Positions 1-9,798 of a stretch of 64,000 nt of DNA are shown here, piece by piece. Origin of the DNA: Hyphomicrobiales bacterium (GTDB lineage Bacteria; Pseudomonadota; Alphaproteobacteria; Rhizobiales; Beijerinckiaceae); assembly GCA_003963405.1 (NCBI GenBank), contig RXIY01000035.1, forward strand, positions 17,602-81,601, read 5' to 3'. Every line of letters starts with the position of its first letter. Position 1 is the first letter of the stretch. The position numbers and the translations under genes were made by a program. Under the pieces are notes generated by a model. It did no database searches. It was given only the letters and a program-made list of their open reading frames with translations, and was not told where the DNA came from.

Positions 1-342
1 CTCATAGGGCTTTTATGAACGGCTTAGCCGCACAGGGACGGTGGTCAAAGGATTTAGAACCACCGCCGCAGGATTCCTAGCTGGCGGACGCCAGGTGGTA
101 ATTTCTGACGGTCCCGTAGGCGCCTGGGGAACAGAGCGGTTAATCCAGAACCCTCACGATCGATGGAAGGCCATGGCGGGCGGCTGCAACCCGTAGGGTA
201 GAAAGGGCGCTGGCGCGAGCCGCGAAGGCCTGGAGATTTCCAGGCAGGTTTCCCGTAAGTTTTCTACCGCTCGTAGGACGTTCCGGCCCTCTATTGAGAA
301 GCAGCGCCAAGGCCTGGGGAATTTGTGCGGCGGCGCGCAAGC
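1..342. other. No recognisable gene
   Basis: No open frame here has a convincing start, ribosome site or family resemblance. The overlapping frames on both strands are what high-GC DNA produces by chance. The segment lies directly upstream of the broken scpB piece and does not contain the missing N-terminal half of that gene, so it is probably foreign or decayed flanking DNA. Confidence 0.5.
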
Positions 343-684
343 CCTAGCAGCCTCACTCGCGCCGGGCTCTCGCGCCTCGCCGGCCACGACATCAGCCGCG
401 ACATTCTCCGGCACTTGAAGAGCCTCGGCGTCATCGCGCCCGGGCCGCGCGCCCCGGAGCCCGGCGCGCCGATCGCCTGGGTGACGACGCCACGCTTCCT
501 GCAAGTCTTCGCGCTCGGCAGCCTGCGCGATCTCCCCGACCTCGACACTCTCGATGGCCCCCGCGTCCGGGAGGCAGAGGACGACGGCGTCGAAGCCGCG
601 CTCGACGACGTGCTCGGGCCGGGCGATGAGGAGGGCGCGGAGGCGGAAGGTGACGCGTTCGACGAGGCTGAGGTTGATGGCTGA
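343..684 (+). pseudogene. C-terminal fragment of an ScpB-like segregation/condensation protein
   Basis: The frame encodes the second winged-helix half of ScpB, the kleisin partner in the SMC-ScpAB chromosome condensation complex. Recognisable stretches are LSRLAGHDISRD, LKSLGVIAPGPR and WVTTPRFLQVF, followed by a highly acidic tail that is common in alphaproteobacterial ScpB. The N-terminal half is absent: homology begins abruptly near position 343, and the only upstream start is a GTG at 325 in unrelated sequence. A matching N-terminal piece lies 3.4 kb downstream at about 4128-4430, beyond the mer operon. The two pieces share about 34 nt around the TRAxLSRLAG motif, with four mismatches. 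The order is therefore C-terminal piece, mer genes, N-terminal piece. Almost certainly non-functional. Confidence 0.75.
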
Positions 685-767
685 GGAAATCGGCTACTAC
701 GACTGACCGAAGATCTTTATTTTTTGCAAAAGCGACTATTGATTTTGCCCATCGCAGGGTTCGCCCC

Positions 768-1181
768 TCAATGCCTCTCATCAAAGAGAGCATCGACAAT
801 CGCACAATCAGGTGCGCGGCGTCCGCTGCATTGCGCCGCCATGTCCTCCATCACGCGTTTGAGGCGCTTCAAATCCGTGATCTTTCGGCGAATCTCTACC
901 ACGTGATGCAGCGTCAGCTCGCGAACTTGCGGGCAGGTGTAGGCGTCGTCATCGACGAGACGCAGCAGACCGCGGATTTCATCGAGGCTGAAACCAAGTT
1001 GCCGGCTGCGCCGCACGAAACTCAAGCGTCTGAGATGCTCTGCGCCGTAAACGCGGTAGCCGTTCGCGCTGCGGCCCGGCGCCGGCATGACGCCAATTTT
1101 TTCATAGTAGCGGATCGTCTCGATGTTGACGCCGCTTTGCTTCGACAATTCGCCAATCGAAAGCCAATCCTTTGGCTTCAT
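768..1181 (-). CDS. merR: Mercury-responsive MerR regulator
   Basis: This is a 137-residue MerR-family activator/repressor that binds the mer promoter and untwists it when Hg(II) is bound. The N-terminal winged helix-turn-helix (about residues 7-75, SIGELSKQSGVNIETIRYYE) is canonical. Three cysteines (C83, C118, C126) fall at the positions that bind mercury in Tn501 MerR (C82, C117, C126), which favours mercury over copper or zinc sensing. It is transcribed divergently from merT, and the shared intergenic region holds a promoter with the 19-bp spacer typical of MerR targets. Length and motif positions are normal for the family. Confidence 0.95.
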   Translation of the reverse strand: MKPKDWLSIGELSKQSGVNIETIRYYEKIGVMPAPGRSANGYRVYGAEHLRRLSFVRRSRQLGFSLDEIRGLLRLVDDDAYTCPQVRELTLHHVVEIRRKITDLKRLKRVMEDMAAQCSGRRAPDCAIVDALFDERH

Positions 1182-1206
1182 GTTGGGGCCTCGGCCAAAT
1201 ATCCTC

Positions 1207-1237
1207 TTGACCCTGTAGTGGCTACAGGGCGTAGGGT
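1207..1237 (+). promoter_or_regulatory. mer operon promoter/operator with 19-bp spacer
   Basis: A -35 element TTGACC (1207-1212) and a -10-like TAGGGT (1232-1237) are separated by exactly 19 bp. The spacer begins with the dyad CTGTAGTGGCTACAG (1213-1227). Overlong spacers with a centred dyad are the hallmark of promoters that MerR-family proteins activate by DNA distortion. The element sits between divergent merR and the first mer structural ORF. The -10 hexamer is weak, which is usual for such promoters. Confidence 0.85.
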
Positions 1238-1291
1238 CTCATTAATCCAGGCGCATGGGGCTGGCAAGCAAGATGGTGGGAGGCGTCGGCG

Positions 1292-1405
1292 ATGTCTGAC
1301 CGCGAGGGTCTGGGCCTCATCCAGATGGCGATTACGCCGATGGGGCTTGCGGCGGCGGGCAGCGCGCTGCTTTTCCTTTTCATGCGCTGGGTTCGCGCGG
1401 AGTGA
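1292..1405 (+). CDS. 37-residue single-span membrane protein heading the mer operon
   Basis: A short frame begins with ATG at 1292, eight bases after a good ribosome site (GGGAGG, 1278-1283), and ends ten bases before merT. The product is 37 residues: a polar N-terminus, one hydrophobic segment (about residues 9-31, with MAITPMGLAAAG and SALLFLFM) and a basic end. It has no cysteine, so it is not a MerF, MerC or MerE type carrier. Position and translation signals suggest it is really expressed as the first gene of the operon. I do not recognise a family; it could be a leader peptide or a small MerT partner. Confidence 0.55.
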   Translation: MSDREGLGLIQMAITPMGLAAAGSALLFLFMRWVRAE

Positions 1406-1415
1406 CGAGGGAACC

Positions 1416-1826
1416 ATGTCCGAATACACAATCTCTTGTAAGAAAGCGTGCGGGGGATCGGCGTCCCCCCAAAGGGCGACGGACGGCGCCGCCGGTCGCA
1501 AGGCGCTGGCCGCTGGCGGCGTGGCGGCGATCTTGGCGTCCGCCTGCTGCCTTGGCCCGCTCCTACTGGTGAGCCTCGGCTTCAGCGGCGCTTGGCTCGG
1601 CAGTTTCAAGGCGTTCGAACCGTTCCGGCCGCTGTTCCTGAGCGTGGGCTTCGTCGCGCTCGTCTTGGCCTGGCGGCGCATCTATCGACCACCCGCGGCC
1701 TGCAAGCCCGGCGAGGTCTGCGCTGCGTCGCGGATGACAGTAGCCTACAAAGCGACTTTCTGGGGTGTCGCGGCGCTGGTCGGAGGCTCGGCTGTTTTCC
1801 CCTATGTGTTGCCGCTGTTCTACTGA
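1416..1826 (+). CDS. merT: Mercuric ion inner-membrane transporter MerT
   Basis: The 136-residue protein moves Hg(II) from periplasmic MerP across the inner membrane to MerA. The vicinal pair C44-C45 lies in the first membrane span (ASACCLGPLLLVSLGFSGAW), and a second pair, C96 and C102, lies in the loop before the last span, as in Tn501/Tn21 MerT. Three hydrophobic segments are visible. The ATG at 1416 follows GAGGGAAC at suitable distance. It is followed by merP after 15 bases, so the genes are co-transcribed from the MerR-controlled promoter. The N-terminal 30 residues, with two further cysteines (C8, C12), are somewhat longer than in classical MerT. Confidence 0.93.
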   Translation: MSEYTISCKKACGGSASPQRATDGAAGRKALAAGGVAAILASACCLGPLLLVSLGFSGAWLGSFKAFEPFRPLFLSVGFVALVLAWRRIYRPPAACKPGEVCAASRMTVAYKATFWGVAALVGGSAVFPYVLPLFY

Positions 1827-1841
1827 AGGGAGATGCCAAAC

Positions 1842-2120
1842 ATGAAAAGACTCGCCGCGATGATCGTTTTCGCTGCTGTTCTCAACGCTCCCGCGTTCGC
1901 CGCTCCAAAGACGGTCACTTTGTCTGTCTCCGGCATGACCTGCGCCGCCTGCCCGATCACGGTCAAGAAGGCGTTGACGAAAGTTGAGGGCGTGCAAAGC
2001 GCCGAGGTGAGCTACGAGAAAAAAGAGGCCTCCGTGACCTACGACGACGCAAAGACAAACGTCGAAGCGCTCACCAAGGCGACCGAAGGGGCCGGGTATC
2101 CTTCGCAAGTGAAGCAGTAA
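1842..2120 (+). CDS. merP: Periplasmic mercury-binding protein MerP
   Basis: A signal peptide (about residues 1-20, ending AFA) precedes a single heavy-metal-associated domain with the motif GMTCAAC (C34, C37). The total is 92 residues, normal for MerP. It captures Hg(II) in the periplasm and passes it to MerT. An ATG at 1833 is in frame but abuts the GGGAG ribosome site at 1828-1832, so the ATG at 1842, nine bases away, is the better start. It ends four bases before merA. Confidence 0.94.
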   Translation: MKRLAAMIVFAAVLNAPAFAAPKTVTLSVSGMTCAACPITVKKALTKVEGVQSAEVSYEKKEASVTYDDAKTNVEALTKATEGAGYPSQVKQ

Positions 2121-3953
<1,833 letters not shown>

Positions 3954-4046
3954 GTGTCATGTTGGCATGGTACGGTCACTCGACCGGTCGATGATCTCTG
4001 TTGAAGCCGAAAAATCGTAGCGCTGGTTTCAAATGACACCGAAACT

Positions 4047-4558
4047 GTGCTGAAACTGATTTGCCCTGGACCGCGACCTTTCCGACTTGCCGGAGGGGAT
4101 GCGGTGGCTAATGGATGCTGCGCGCCGCAGGCGGCGATCTTCGCCTCTGCAAAACATGTTCCCCGCGAGACGCTCGCCCGTCTTGTTGGCGACGATTGCC
4201 GGCTCGACGCGCTCGTCGCCGACATCAACGAAGAGCTAAAAAGGCGCCCTTACGAGATCGCCTTCGTCGCCGGGGGCTGGCAGTTTCGGCGCGCCCGTGC
4301 CATGCCGAGACGCTGCGCGTGCTGGCCGGGGCAAAGGCGCGGGGCTGCCGTCAATTCACCAGGCTCGAAATGCTGGTGCTCGCGGCCATCGCCTATCAGC
4401 AGCCGGTCACTCGCGCCGAGCTATCCCGCCTGGCCGGCCAGCGCACGACGCTCGACATTCTCAACCCGCAGCAGAAATTGCTCAACGCCCGCATCGGCCT
4501 GATCATCGCACAGCGCGAGCGCGTCGTCCTCTCCTACGCGGTGGTCGCGGCCATTTAA
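4047..4558 (+). pseudogene. Chimeric remnant: ScpB N-terminal half joined to a TolC-type C-terminus
   Basis: From about 4128 one frame encodes the first ScpB winged helix (LARLVGDDCRLDALVADI, ELKRRPYEIAFVAGGWQF). Near 4290 the reading moves to another frame, which continues with LRVLAGAKARG, RLEMLVLAAIAYQQPVTRAE and LSRLAG. At about 4430 the ScpB similarity stops and the same frame continues as TTLDILNPQQKLLNARIGL and RERVVLSYAVVAAI. That is the C-terminal signature of TolC-family outer-membrane efflux proteins. The object is therefore a frameshifted ScpB fragment fused in frame to an efflux-protein fragment. It marks recombination debris at the right edge of the mer segment and is unlikely to be functional. 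Confidence 0.75.
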
Positions 4559-4766
4559 CGACTGTAGGCTGAAACGCTGGCGCTTGGCGAAGCGCGCTAC
4601 GATCCCGCCGTTCATTTCGATCAGGTAAAGGGACTGTGGGGTGGGATCAAGACGCCGGACAGGGGCCCTGGAACAAGATTGCGCGCCAGATCCTCTGCCC
4701 CTGGGGCGAGGGCGCATGCATCCCATCGACTTGACTCGTCGCCGAGTCCGTGTCTCTCTCTTGGCT

Positions 4767-4935
4767 GATGGTTCCCTTAGGGGATCAAAAGGGAACTCGG
4801 TGCGCGCAAGATAGCGCAATGCCGAGGCTGCCCCCGCAACTGTAAGCGGCGAGCCTTAGAGCCATAAAGTCACTGGGGGAAACTCCCTGGGAAGGCGGCT
4901 CAAGGCGATGACCTGCGAGCCAGGAGACCTGCCAT
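4767..4935 (+). promoter_or_regulatory. Cobalamin (AdoCbl) riboswitch
   Basis: The segment has the order of conserved blocks of the B12-sensing leader RNA: an upstream hairpin arm (GGTTCCC...GGGAAC), GCCCCCGCAACTGTAAGCGG, CACTGGGGGAAACTCCCTGG, GGGAAGGC, and GACCTGCGAGCCAGGAGACC. It lies about 130 bases before btuB on the same strand. Such elements lower expression of downstream genes when adenosylcobalamin is plentiful. That fits the uptake and salvage operon that follows. Confidence 0.95.
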
Positions 4936-5068
4936 CAATCGTGGTCACGCGCGGAAGCGTCGGGCGGGGTGCACCGAGGCGGTCGAAAACTGTCGCAGAG
5001 CGCAGAAGCGCAAGTGACAGCCACAGACCTTTCGCAGTGACGGCCCACGTTGCTGCGAGTTTCTGCTC

Positions 5069-7171
5069 ATGCAGTCCCATTGCCTATCTGGTGCCGACAA
5101 GGGCGTTCTGACGCGCGCGTCGCGTTGTGCTCCACTTATTCCCTGGCTCTTGCCCCTGACGTTCTCATCTGCTGTCGCCCAGCAGTCGCTGCCGCCGATC
5201 GAAGTTGGACAAAACGAGGCCTCTCTAACCCACGGGGACGGCGCCACAGGCGACACCCAGGAGTCGCCTGAAGAAGAGGTCGTCGTCACGCCCGACCGCG
5301 TTAAGGAATCCGTGTGGCGGACGGCCAGCTCCATTTCAGTGGTGACGTCCGCACAGATTAATAAATGGGCCTCGCTCGGGCTGGCCAATGCACTCCGTGG
5401 CGTCCCAAGCCTGGACCTGTATGAGTCCGGAGGGCCTGGAACCCAAACATCGGTGTTCTTGCGGGGCGCGACCCCAGGACAAACGCTTGTCCTGATCGAC
5501 GGCATTCGCGTCGGTGACGCCTCATCGACAGACGGCTCGATGGATCTCGGCATGCTGGCCGCAACGGATATCGACCGGATTGAGGTCCTTCGAGGGCCGC
5601 AATCGGCGCTCTACGGCTCGGACGCCATGGGGGGCGTCATCAATATCATTACCCGCAAAGGAGAAGGAAAGCCGCGCGGTTCGGTGCTGCTCGAAGGCGG
5701 AGCCTATGGGACGGGGCATACGCGCGCGACCGTCTCGGGGAGCGAAGACCGCTTCTCCTACGCCTTCTCTGCCGACGCTCTCCATACGGAAGCATTCCCG
5801 CGTTACGGCTACCGCATCAACAGGCCCTTGACGATCGGCGACGGCCTTACCCCGCTGCCGCCCCTTCCGCCGAACGACCCCACGAACCGCATCGGCGCGA
5901 CGGCGCGTTTGGCTTATCAACTCACCGACGCACTTTCGATCGAGGGCGGGTTCACGGGCTATGGCAACGCGATACGCTTCGATAATCCATACGCCTTCGT
6001 GGCGGCCGACGTGTTCAATATCGCCAACCATAGCCATGCTACCTTTGCCCAGGGATATGCGCGCGCCGACGCGGATCTCTTCGACCGCATTCTGCACAAC
6101 CGGCTGACGATTTATGGCAATGAGACGAACCGCGACGTCTGGCAGACCGAATCCTGCTTCGACGCGAGTTTAAACGCCCTTACCTGCCGCAATGGCTTTC
6201 TCGGTAAGCGGCGCGGCGTGGAATATCAGGGCGATTTCAAGCTCGGCGCCCTTGGCCTCGCTACTTTCGGCGCGTCTAATTGGACGGAATCCGCCCATGC
6301 TTCGCAGGATCCGATTCCTTTGGATCCGACCACTCCCGTCGACTTCGTCCAGACGACCCGCTCCGGCTTCGCCCAGCACCAAGTTACACTTTTCGATCGC
6401 CTCGACCTCAGCTATGGGGGCCGTATCGACTCGGTGCAGAATGGCCCGACCTTTGACACCTGGCGCACGACGGCCGCGCTCCGGTTGGACGAGATCGGCG
6501 CAAAGTTTCGCGGGTCGGCCGGAACCGGCGCAAAGGTCGCATCCCTCTATCAGCGGTTCAGCCAATATGGCGACCCAAACCTGAAGCCAGAACGCAGCAC
6601 CGGTTACGACATTGGTTTTGATCAAAAATTGTTCGCCGACAGGGGCCTGGCTTCGGTCAGCTTCTTCGACAACCGGTTCCAGAATCTGATCGACTTCGCC
6701 TCTGTTCCGAGCTGCACCATCACGCAGATTTTCGGGTGCTATTATAACATCGGGCGCGCGGAGACGAAGGGCGTTGAGTTTGCCGGGGAAGCTGAGGTGA
6801 TTCCCCAGCAGGTCAGAGTTCGCGTCAGCTACACCCACCTTGTCGCAGTGAACCGCGTCACGGAGCGCACGCTTTACCGCCGCCCGCCCGACAAGGGCAT
6901 GGCGTCTCTGATTTACACCGGAATCCCTGGCCTGGAACTCGAGACGCGCCTCTTGGCCGCGAACAAGACGCCCGACTATGACTTCATCAATGGCAAGAGG
7001 GTCGCTCTCCCTGCCTATGCGAGAGTCGACCTTTACGCCAACTACAGCTTCGACGAGCGTTTTTCCATCTTCGGCCGCGTCGAGAATGTGACGAATACGC
7101 ACTACCAAGAAGTCTATAACTACGGGACGCCCGGCCGTTCGTTTTACGGCGGCATGAAGTTTAATTGGTAA
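5069..7171 (+). CDS. btuB: TonB-dependent outer-membrane cobalamin receptor
   Basis: This 700-residue receptor imports corrinoids across the outer membrane using TonB energy. After a signal-like N-terminus (hydrophobic to about residue 37) comes a TonB-box-like EEEVVVTPDR. Next is the plug domain, with FLRGATPGQTLVLIDGIRVG, IEVLRGPQSALYGSDAMGG and VINIITRKG. A long beta-barrel follows and ends in an aromatic residue (FNW), as outer-membrane barrels do. The riboswitch just upstream identifies the substrate class as cobalamin or a precursor. The start is uncertain because no strong ribosome site is visible before 5069. It is the first gene of a five-gene operon; the next gene begins 12 bases later. 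Confidence 0.92.
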   Translation: MQSHCLSGADKGVLTRASRCAPLIPWLLPLTFSSAVAQQSLPPIEVGQNEASLTHGDGATGDTQESPEEEVVVTPDRVKESVWRTASSISVVTSAQINKWASLGLANALRGVPSLDLYESGGPGTQTSVFLRGATPGQTLVLIDGIRVGDASSTDGSMDLGMLAATDIDRIEVLRGPQSALYGSDAMGGVINIITRKGEGKPRGSVLLEGGAYGTGHTRATVSGSEDRFSYAFSADALHTEAFPRYGYRINRPLTIGDGLTPLPPLPPNDPTNRIGATARLAYQLTDALSIEGGFTGYGNAIRFDNPYAFVAADVFNIANHSHATFAQGYARADADLFDRILHNRLTIYGNETNRDVWQTESCFDASLNALTCRNGFLGKRRGVEYQGDFKLGALGLATFGASNWTESAHASQDPIPLDPTTPVDFVQTTRSGFAQHQVTLFDRLDLSYGGRIDSVQNGPTFDTWRTTAALRLDEIGAKFRGSAGTGAKVASLYQRFSQYGDPNLKPERSTGYDIGFDQKLFADRGLASVSFFDNRFQNLIDFASVPSCTITQIFGCYYNIGRAETKGVEFAGEAEVIPQQVRVRVSYTHLVAVNRVTERTLYRRPPDKGMASLIYTGIPGLELETRLLAANKTPDYDFINGKRVALPAYARVDLYANYSFDERFSIFGRVENVTNTHYQEVYNYGTPGRSFYGGMKFNW

Positions 7172-7183
7172 GGGAGGAAGCCA

Positions 7184-7774
7184 ATGACAGTTGCGCCGCA
7201 TGAGGTCACGCCCAAACGAACCTATGAGCCGGATGGAACGCCTCTGGATGTGTTTCCGCTGCCGACGGATCAGACGAGCCTCGAAGAGCTGCTGCGCGAT
7301 CTTTTTCAGAACCATTGGCAAGAGATCGCCTTCGGCATTCTCATTCAGGGCGCCGCCTGGGAGATGAAAGCAGACCGCGCGCCGACGCGGATCGGCACGC
7401 TCGACGGCTATCTTACGGTCGCCTTCGGCGTCCCGCATTTTCACATCTGCATCGGCGAGCATAAGGGCCCGCGAAGCCGGCCGACGCCGCCGGAAGTGGC
7501 GCGCCATCGGCGCACCGCGCGCGCTGAGATTTACCGCCGGATCGGGCGCTCTTGCGCGCCAATGTCCTGGGGCGTGCAACTCTTCAATGGCGCGGGCGAG
7601 CAGCAAATAACGGTGTTGCTGCCCAACCCGTTCCTCCATCCCGACACTGACAAAATCCTCAAGGAGCCCGACTGGTCCCGCCTCGCCTTGTGGGACAAGC
7701 TGCGGTCGCGATGGTTCGGCCTTCACGAGCCCGATCCGGTCGACCGCTCGGCAAGCCGTTTCGCACATGCCTGA
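7184..7774 (+). CDS. Unknown protein in the B12 operon
   Basis: A 196-residue soluble protein, starting 7-8 bases after a GGGAGG ribosome site. I do not recognise the family with certainty. It has no signal peptide or membrane span. Notable is a His-rich strand, FGVPHFHICIGEHKG (about residues 85-100), which could bind a metal or a corrinoid, and a conserved-looking QEIAFGILIQGAAWEMK segment. It lies between btuB and a membrane protein under riboswitch control, so a role in corrinoid or cobalt handling is inferred from context only. Its 3' end overlaps an alternative upstream extension of the next ORF. Confidence 0.75.
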   Translation: MTVAPHEVTPKRTYEPDGTPLDVFPLPTDQTSLEELLRDLFQNHWQEIAFGILIQGAAWEMKADRAPTRIGTLDGYLTVAFGVPHFHICIGEHKGPRSRPTPPEVARHRRTARAEIYRRIGRSCAPMSWGVQLFNGAGEQQITVLLPNPFLHPDTDKILKEPDWSRLALWDKLRSRWFGLHEPDPVDRSASRFAHA

Positions 7775-7916
7775 CAATCTTGACCACGCCCCAACGATCG
7801 ACCAGCTAGCGATCGTCGGCTTCTATCCTCCTCGTCGACGCGACCAGATCGAAGACGAGCGGAGCCGGTGGCGAATGAATGCAAGCGCCGCCGTCATCAC
7901 CCCCAGGAGACTTAGC

Positions 7917-8471
7917 ATGACAGCAATTGATATGGATTCTCTTCGTTCGCGAACGGCGATCGGGCTTATCGCGCTGCCCGTGGCCAGCATTCTGTTCACG
8001 CTCGGCTTCGCCTGCGCTGTTCCGCTTGCCGCTTTTGCGGCGATAGCCGCCACGTCATCTAACCGCCGCGACGCGCTTGCCGCGATTGGCGCCGCGTGGC
8101 TCGCCAATCAGGCGTGGGGTTTCGTCTTTAGGCACTATCCGATGGATTGGCAGACATTCGCCTGGGGTGGCGCGCTCGGGGTCATCGCCGTCCTCTCCTG
8201 CGAAGCGGCAGGAGCGGCAACGAGACAACTCACGGGCGTCGTGGGCGCCTGCGCTGCGTTTTTGGCGGCCTTCCTCGTCTACGAAGGATCGTTGATCGCA
8301 ATCGATCTTGTTGCCGACCAAAACGCGGAGGATTTCTCGGCGACGACGGTCCTGAGGATCTTTTTGATCAACGCTTGCGCTTTCGGCGGGCTCTGGGCGC
8401 TGAAGATTTTGTTCAAGGGCATGTCCTTTGCCCGCAAGGTCTCCGAGACGCTCGCGTCACGTCAAATTTAA
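7917..8471 (+). CDS. Integral membrane protein of the B12 operon, possible corrinoid transporter
   Basis: The 184-residue product has about five or six hydrophobic spans and short loops. The ATG at 7917 is preferred to an in-frame ATG at 7767 because it follows AGGAGA by a proper spacing and removes a polar 50-residue extension overlapping the previous gene. Conserved-looking features are a Cys in span one (GFACAVPLAAF), the loop WGFVFRHYPMDWQTFAWGG and an LSCEAAGA segment. The operon has an outer-membrane receptor but no BtuFCD ABC importer. A single-subunit inner-membrane B12 carrier, analogous to BtuM, is therefore an attractive inference, but I cannot assign it to a named family. Confidence 0.7.
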   Translation: MTAIDMDSLRSRTAIGLIALPVASILFTLGFACAVPLAAFAAIAATSSNRRDALAAIGAAWLANQAWGFVFRHYPMDWQTFAWGGALGVIAVLSCEAAGAATRQLTGVVGACAAFLAAFLVYEGSLIAIDLVADQNAEDFSATTVLRIFLINACAFGGLWALKILFKGMSFARKVSETLASRQI

Positions 8472-8537
8472 CCCGAGACGCGAAAGACGCCTGGCCGCCA
8501 ACCGGCCGGGCGTTCTGATGATGCGGACCAAAAGACG

Positions 8538-9209
8538 ATGCCACCGCTTTTCCGACTCGACCTGGAACCGCCGTTTCTCGTCGTGCGCTTTAAGGAGCCT
8601 CAAAAAATGCTGGGGTGGTCAACTGCCAAGCCCGGTTTCAGCTCCGCGACGAAAGTCGTGTGGCTCGAAGTCCACGACGACGATCTCCCAATCGATGTCG
8701 ACCCCGCAACATTCTTGAAACATAAACTTTCGTCGCGCGGTCTTTCGGAGGCGGCGGCCTTCATGACGTCGCGCGAAATTCGACGTCATCACCTGGCTCA
8801 GTCTCGCATCGGCGCGGTCGTGGCGAGCTGCGTGACGACGGTGGGTCTGTCGAACGGAGAAATGGTTGGCGCCCCGCGCAAACAAAAAGTGTCCCACGCG
8901 GGAACGATCAACACGCTCGTTCACGTCTCGCACCCGCTTTCAACCGGCGCCCTTGTCGAAGTCATATCCATCGCGACACAGGCGCGCACGGTTGCGATCT
9001 TGCAAACAAATGATCTCCGGGATGGACCGCCCATAAGCGGAACGGGAACGGATTGCATCATCGTCGCAGCGCCGGACGGCGAAGCGCTCGACGATTGCGC
9101 CGGTCTGCACACGGATTCGGGAGAGGCGATCGGCGCAGCCGTCTACCAAGCGACGCACGCGGGCGCGATGGCGTGGTACGCTGACATCGCGCCGAAGGAA
9201 CAACGATGA
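8538..9209 (+). CDS. cbiZ: Adenosylcobinamide amidohydrolase CbiZ
   Basis: CbiZ removes the aminopropanol (nucleotide-loop) arm of imported pseudo- or incomplete corrinoids to give adenosylcobyric acid, allowing them to be remodelled. The 223-residue frame shows the family blocks FMTSREIRRHHL, ASCVTTVGLSN, HAGTINTLVHVSHPLSTGAL, GTGTDCIIVAAP and HTDSGEAIGAAVYQ. Its presence indicates corrinoid salvage rather than simple B12 uptake. It ends in an ATGA overlap with the adenosyltransferase gene. Confidence 0.9.
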   Translation: MPPLFRLDLEPPFLVVRFKEPQKMLGWSTAKPGFSSATKVVWLEVHDDDLPIDVDPATFLKHKLSSRGLSEAAAFMTSREIRRHHLAQSRIGAVVASCVTTVGLSNGEMVGAPRKQKVSHAGTINTLVHVSHPLSTGALVEVISIATQARTVAILQTNDLRDGPPISGTGTDCIIVAAPDGEALDDCAGLHTDSGEAIGAAVYQATHAGAMAWYADIAPKEQR

Positions 9210-9754
9210 AGCAGGACGTAAAGATGAGGACAAAGCTCTACACAAAGAAAGGAGACCGGGGCGCCACGAGTCTTTATTCGGGTCGCAGAGCGGCGAAGTT
9301 CGATCCCAGGGTCGCGGCGATCGGGGACCTCGACGAACTCTCTGCAGCCGTCGGAATGGCTCGTGTCGGCTATCCTCCAGCGAATGAGGCGCTGCGTTCT
9401 GTTCAACGGGCGCTTTACGTGATCGGCGCCATCGTCAGCGCCGAAGATCGGCCGACCGGAATGGACTTTGGCGAGGGTGAAGTGGAGGCTCTCGAATTCG
9501 AAATTGACCGGATAGAGGCGGAGCTCCCTGAATTGGGAGAGTTTATCATTCCCGGCGAAGCCGAGCCAAGTTGCCGCCTGCATATGGCGCGCGCAATTTC
9601 GCGCCGCGCCGAGCGCCGCGTCGCCGCGCTGGCTGACCCAGCTCCTCCGGACGCAATTCTCGCCTATCTCAATCGATTGAGCGACTTTCTGTTTGTTCTG
9701 GCGCGTCAGGCCGATCAATCGCTGGGACGATCTGAAACGCCCTTGCGGATCTAG
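9206..9754 (+). CDS. pduO: PduO-type ATP:cob(I)alamin adenosyltransferase
   Basis: This enzyme transfers the adenosyl group of ATP to cob(I)alamin or cobinamide, forming the coenzyme B12 upper ligand. The 182-residue protein carries the N-terminal ATP motif KLYTKKGDRGATSL, the GDLDELSAAVG helix, RAISRRAERRV and the C-terminal LNRLSDFLFVLAR helix that define the PduO/MMAB family. ATG 9206 overlaps the cbiZ stop; an inner ATG at 9224 would give the more usual short N-terminus. Adenosylation also produces the CbiZ substrate form, so the two coupled genes make one salvage step. Confidence 0.92.
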   Translation: MKQDVKMRTKLYTKKGDRGATSLYSGRRAAKFDPRVAAIGDLDELSAAVGMARVGYPPANEALRSVQRALYVIGAIVSAEDRPTGMDFGEGEVEALEFEIDRIEAELPELGEFIIPGEAEPSCRLHMARAISRRAERRVAALADPAPPDAILAYLNRLSDFLFVLARQADQSLGRSETPLRI

Positions 9755-9798
9755 GTTTCGCGGTCGGCGGCGGCACGAAACATATTCCCGAGTTTGAT

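Noticed and set aside
771..1826. 351-codon plus-strand ORF that contains merT
   Set aside because: The part before 1416 is antisense to merR and promoter DNA; the real merT start has its own ribosome site.
6170..7777. 535-codon minus-strand ORF
   Set aside because: It lies exactly opposite btuB and the following gene, has no motif or ribosome site, and is explained by the codon pattern of the genuine genes.
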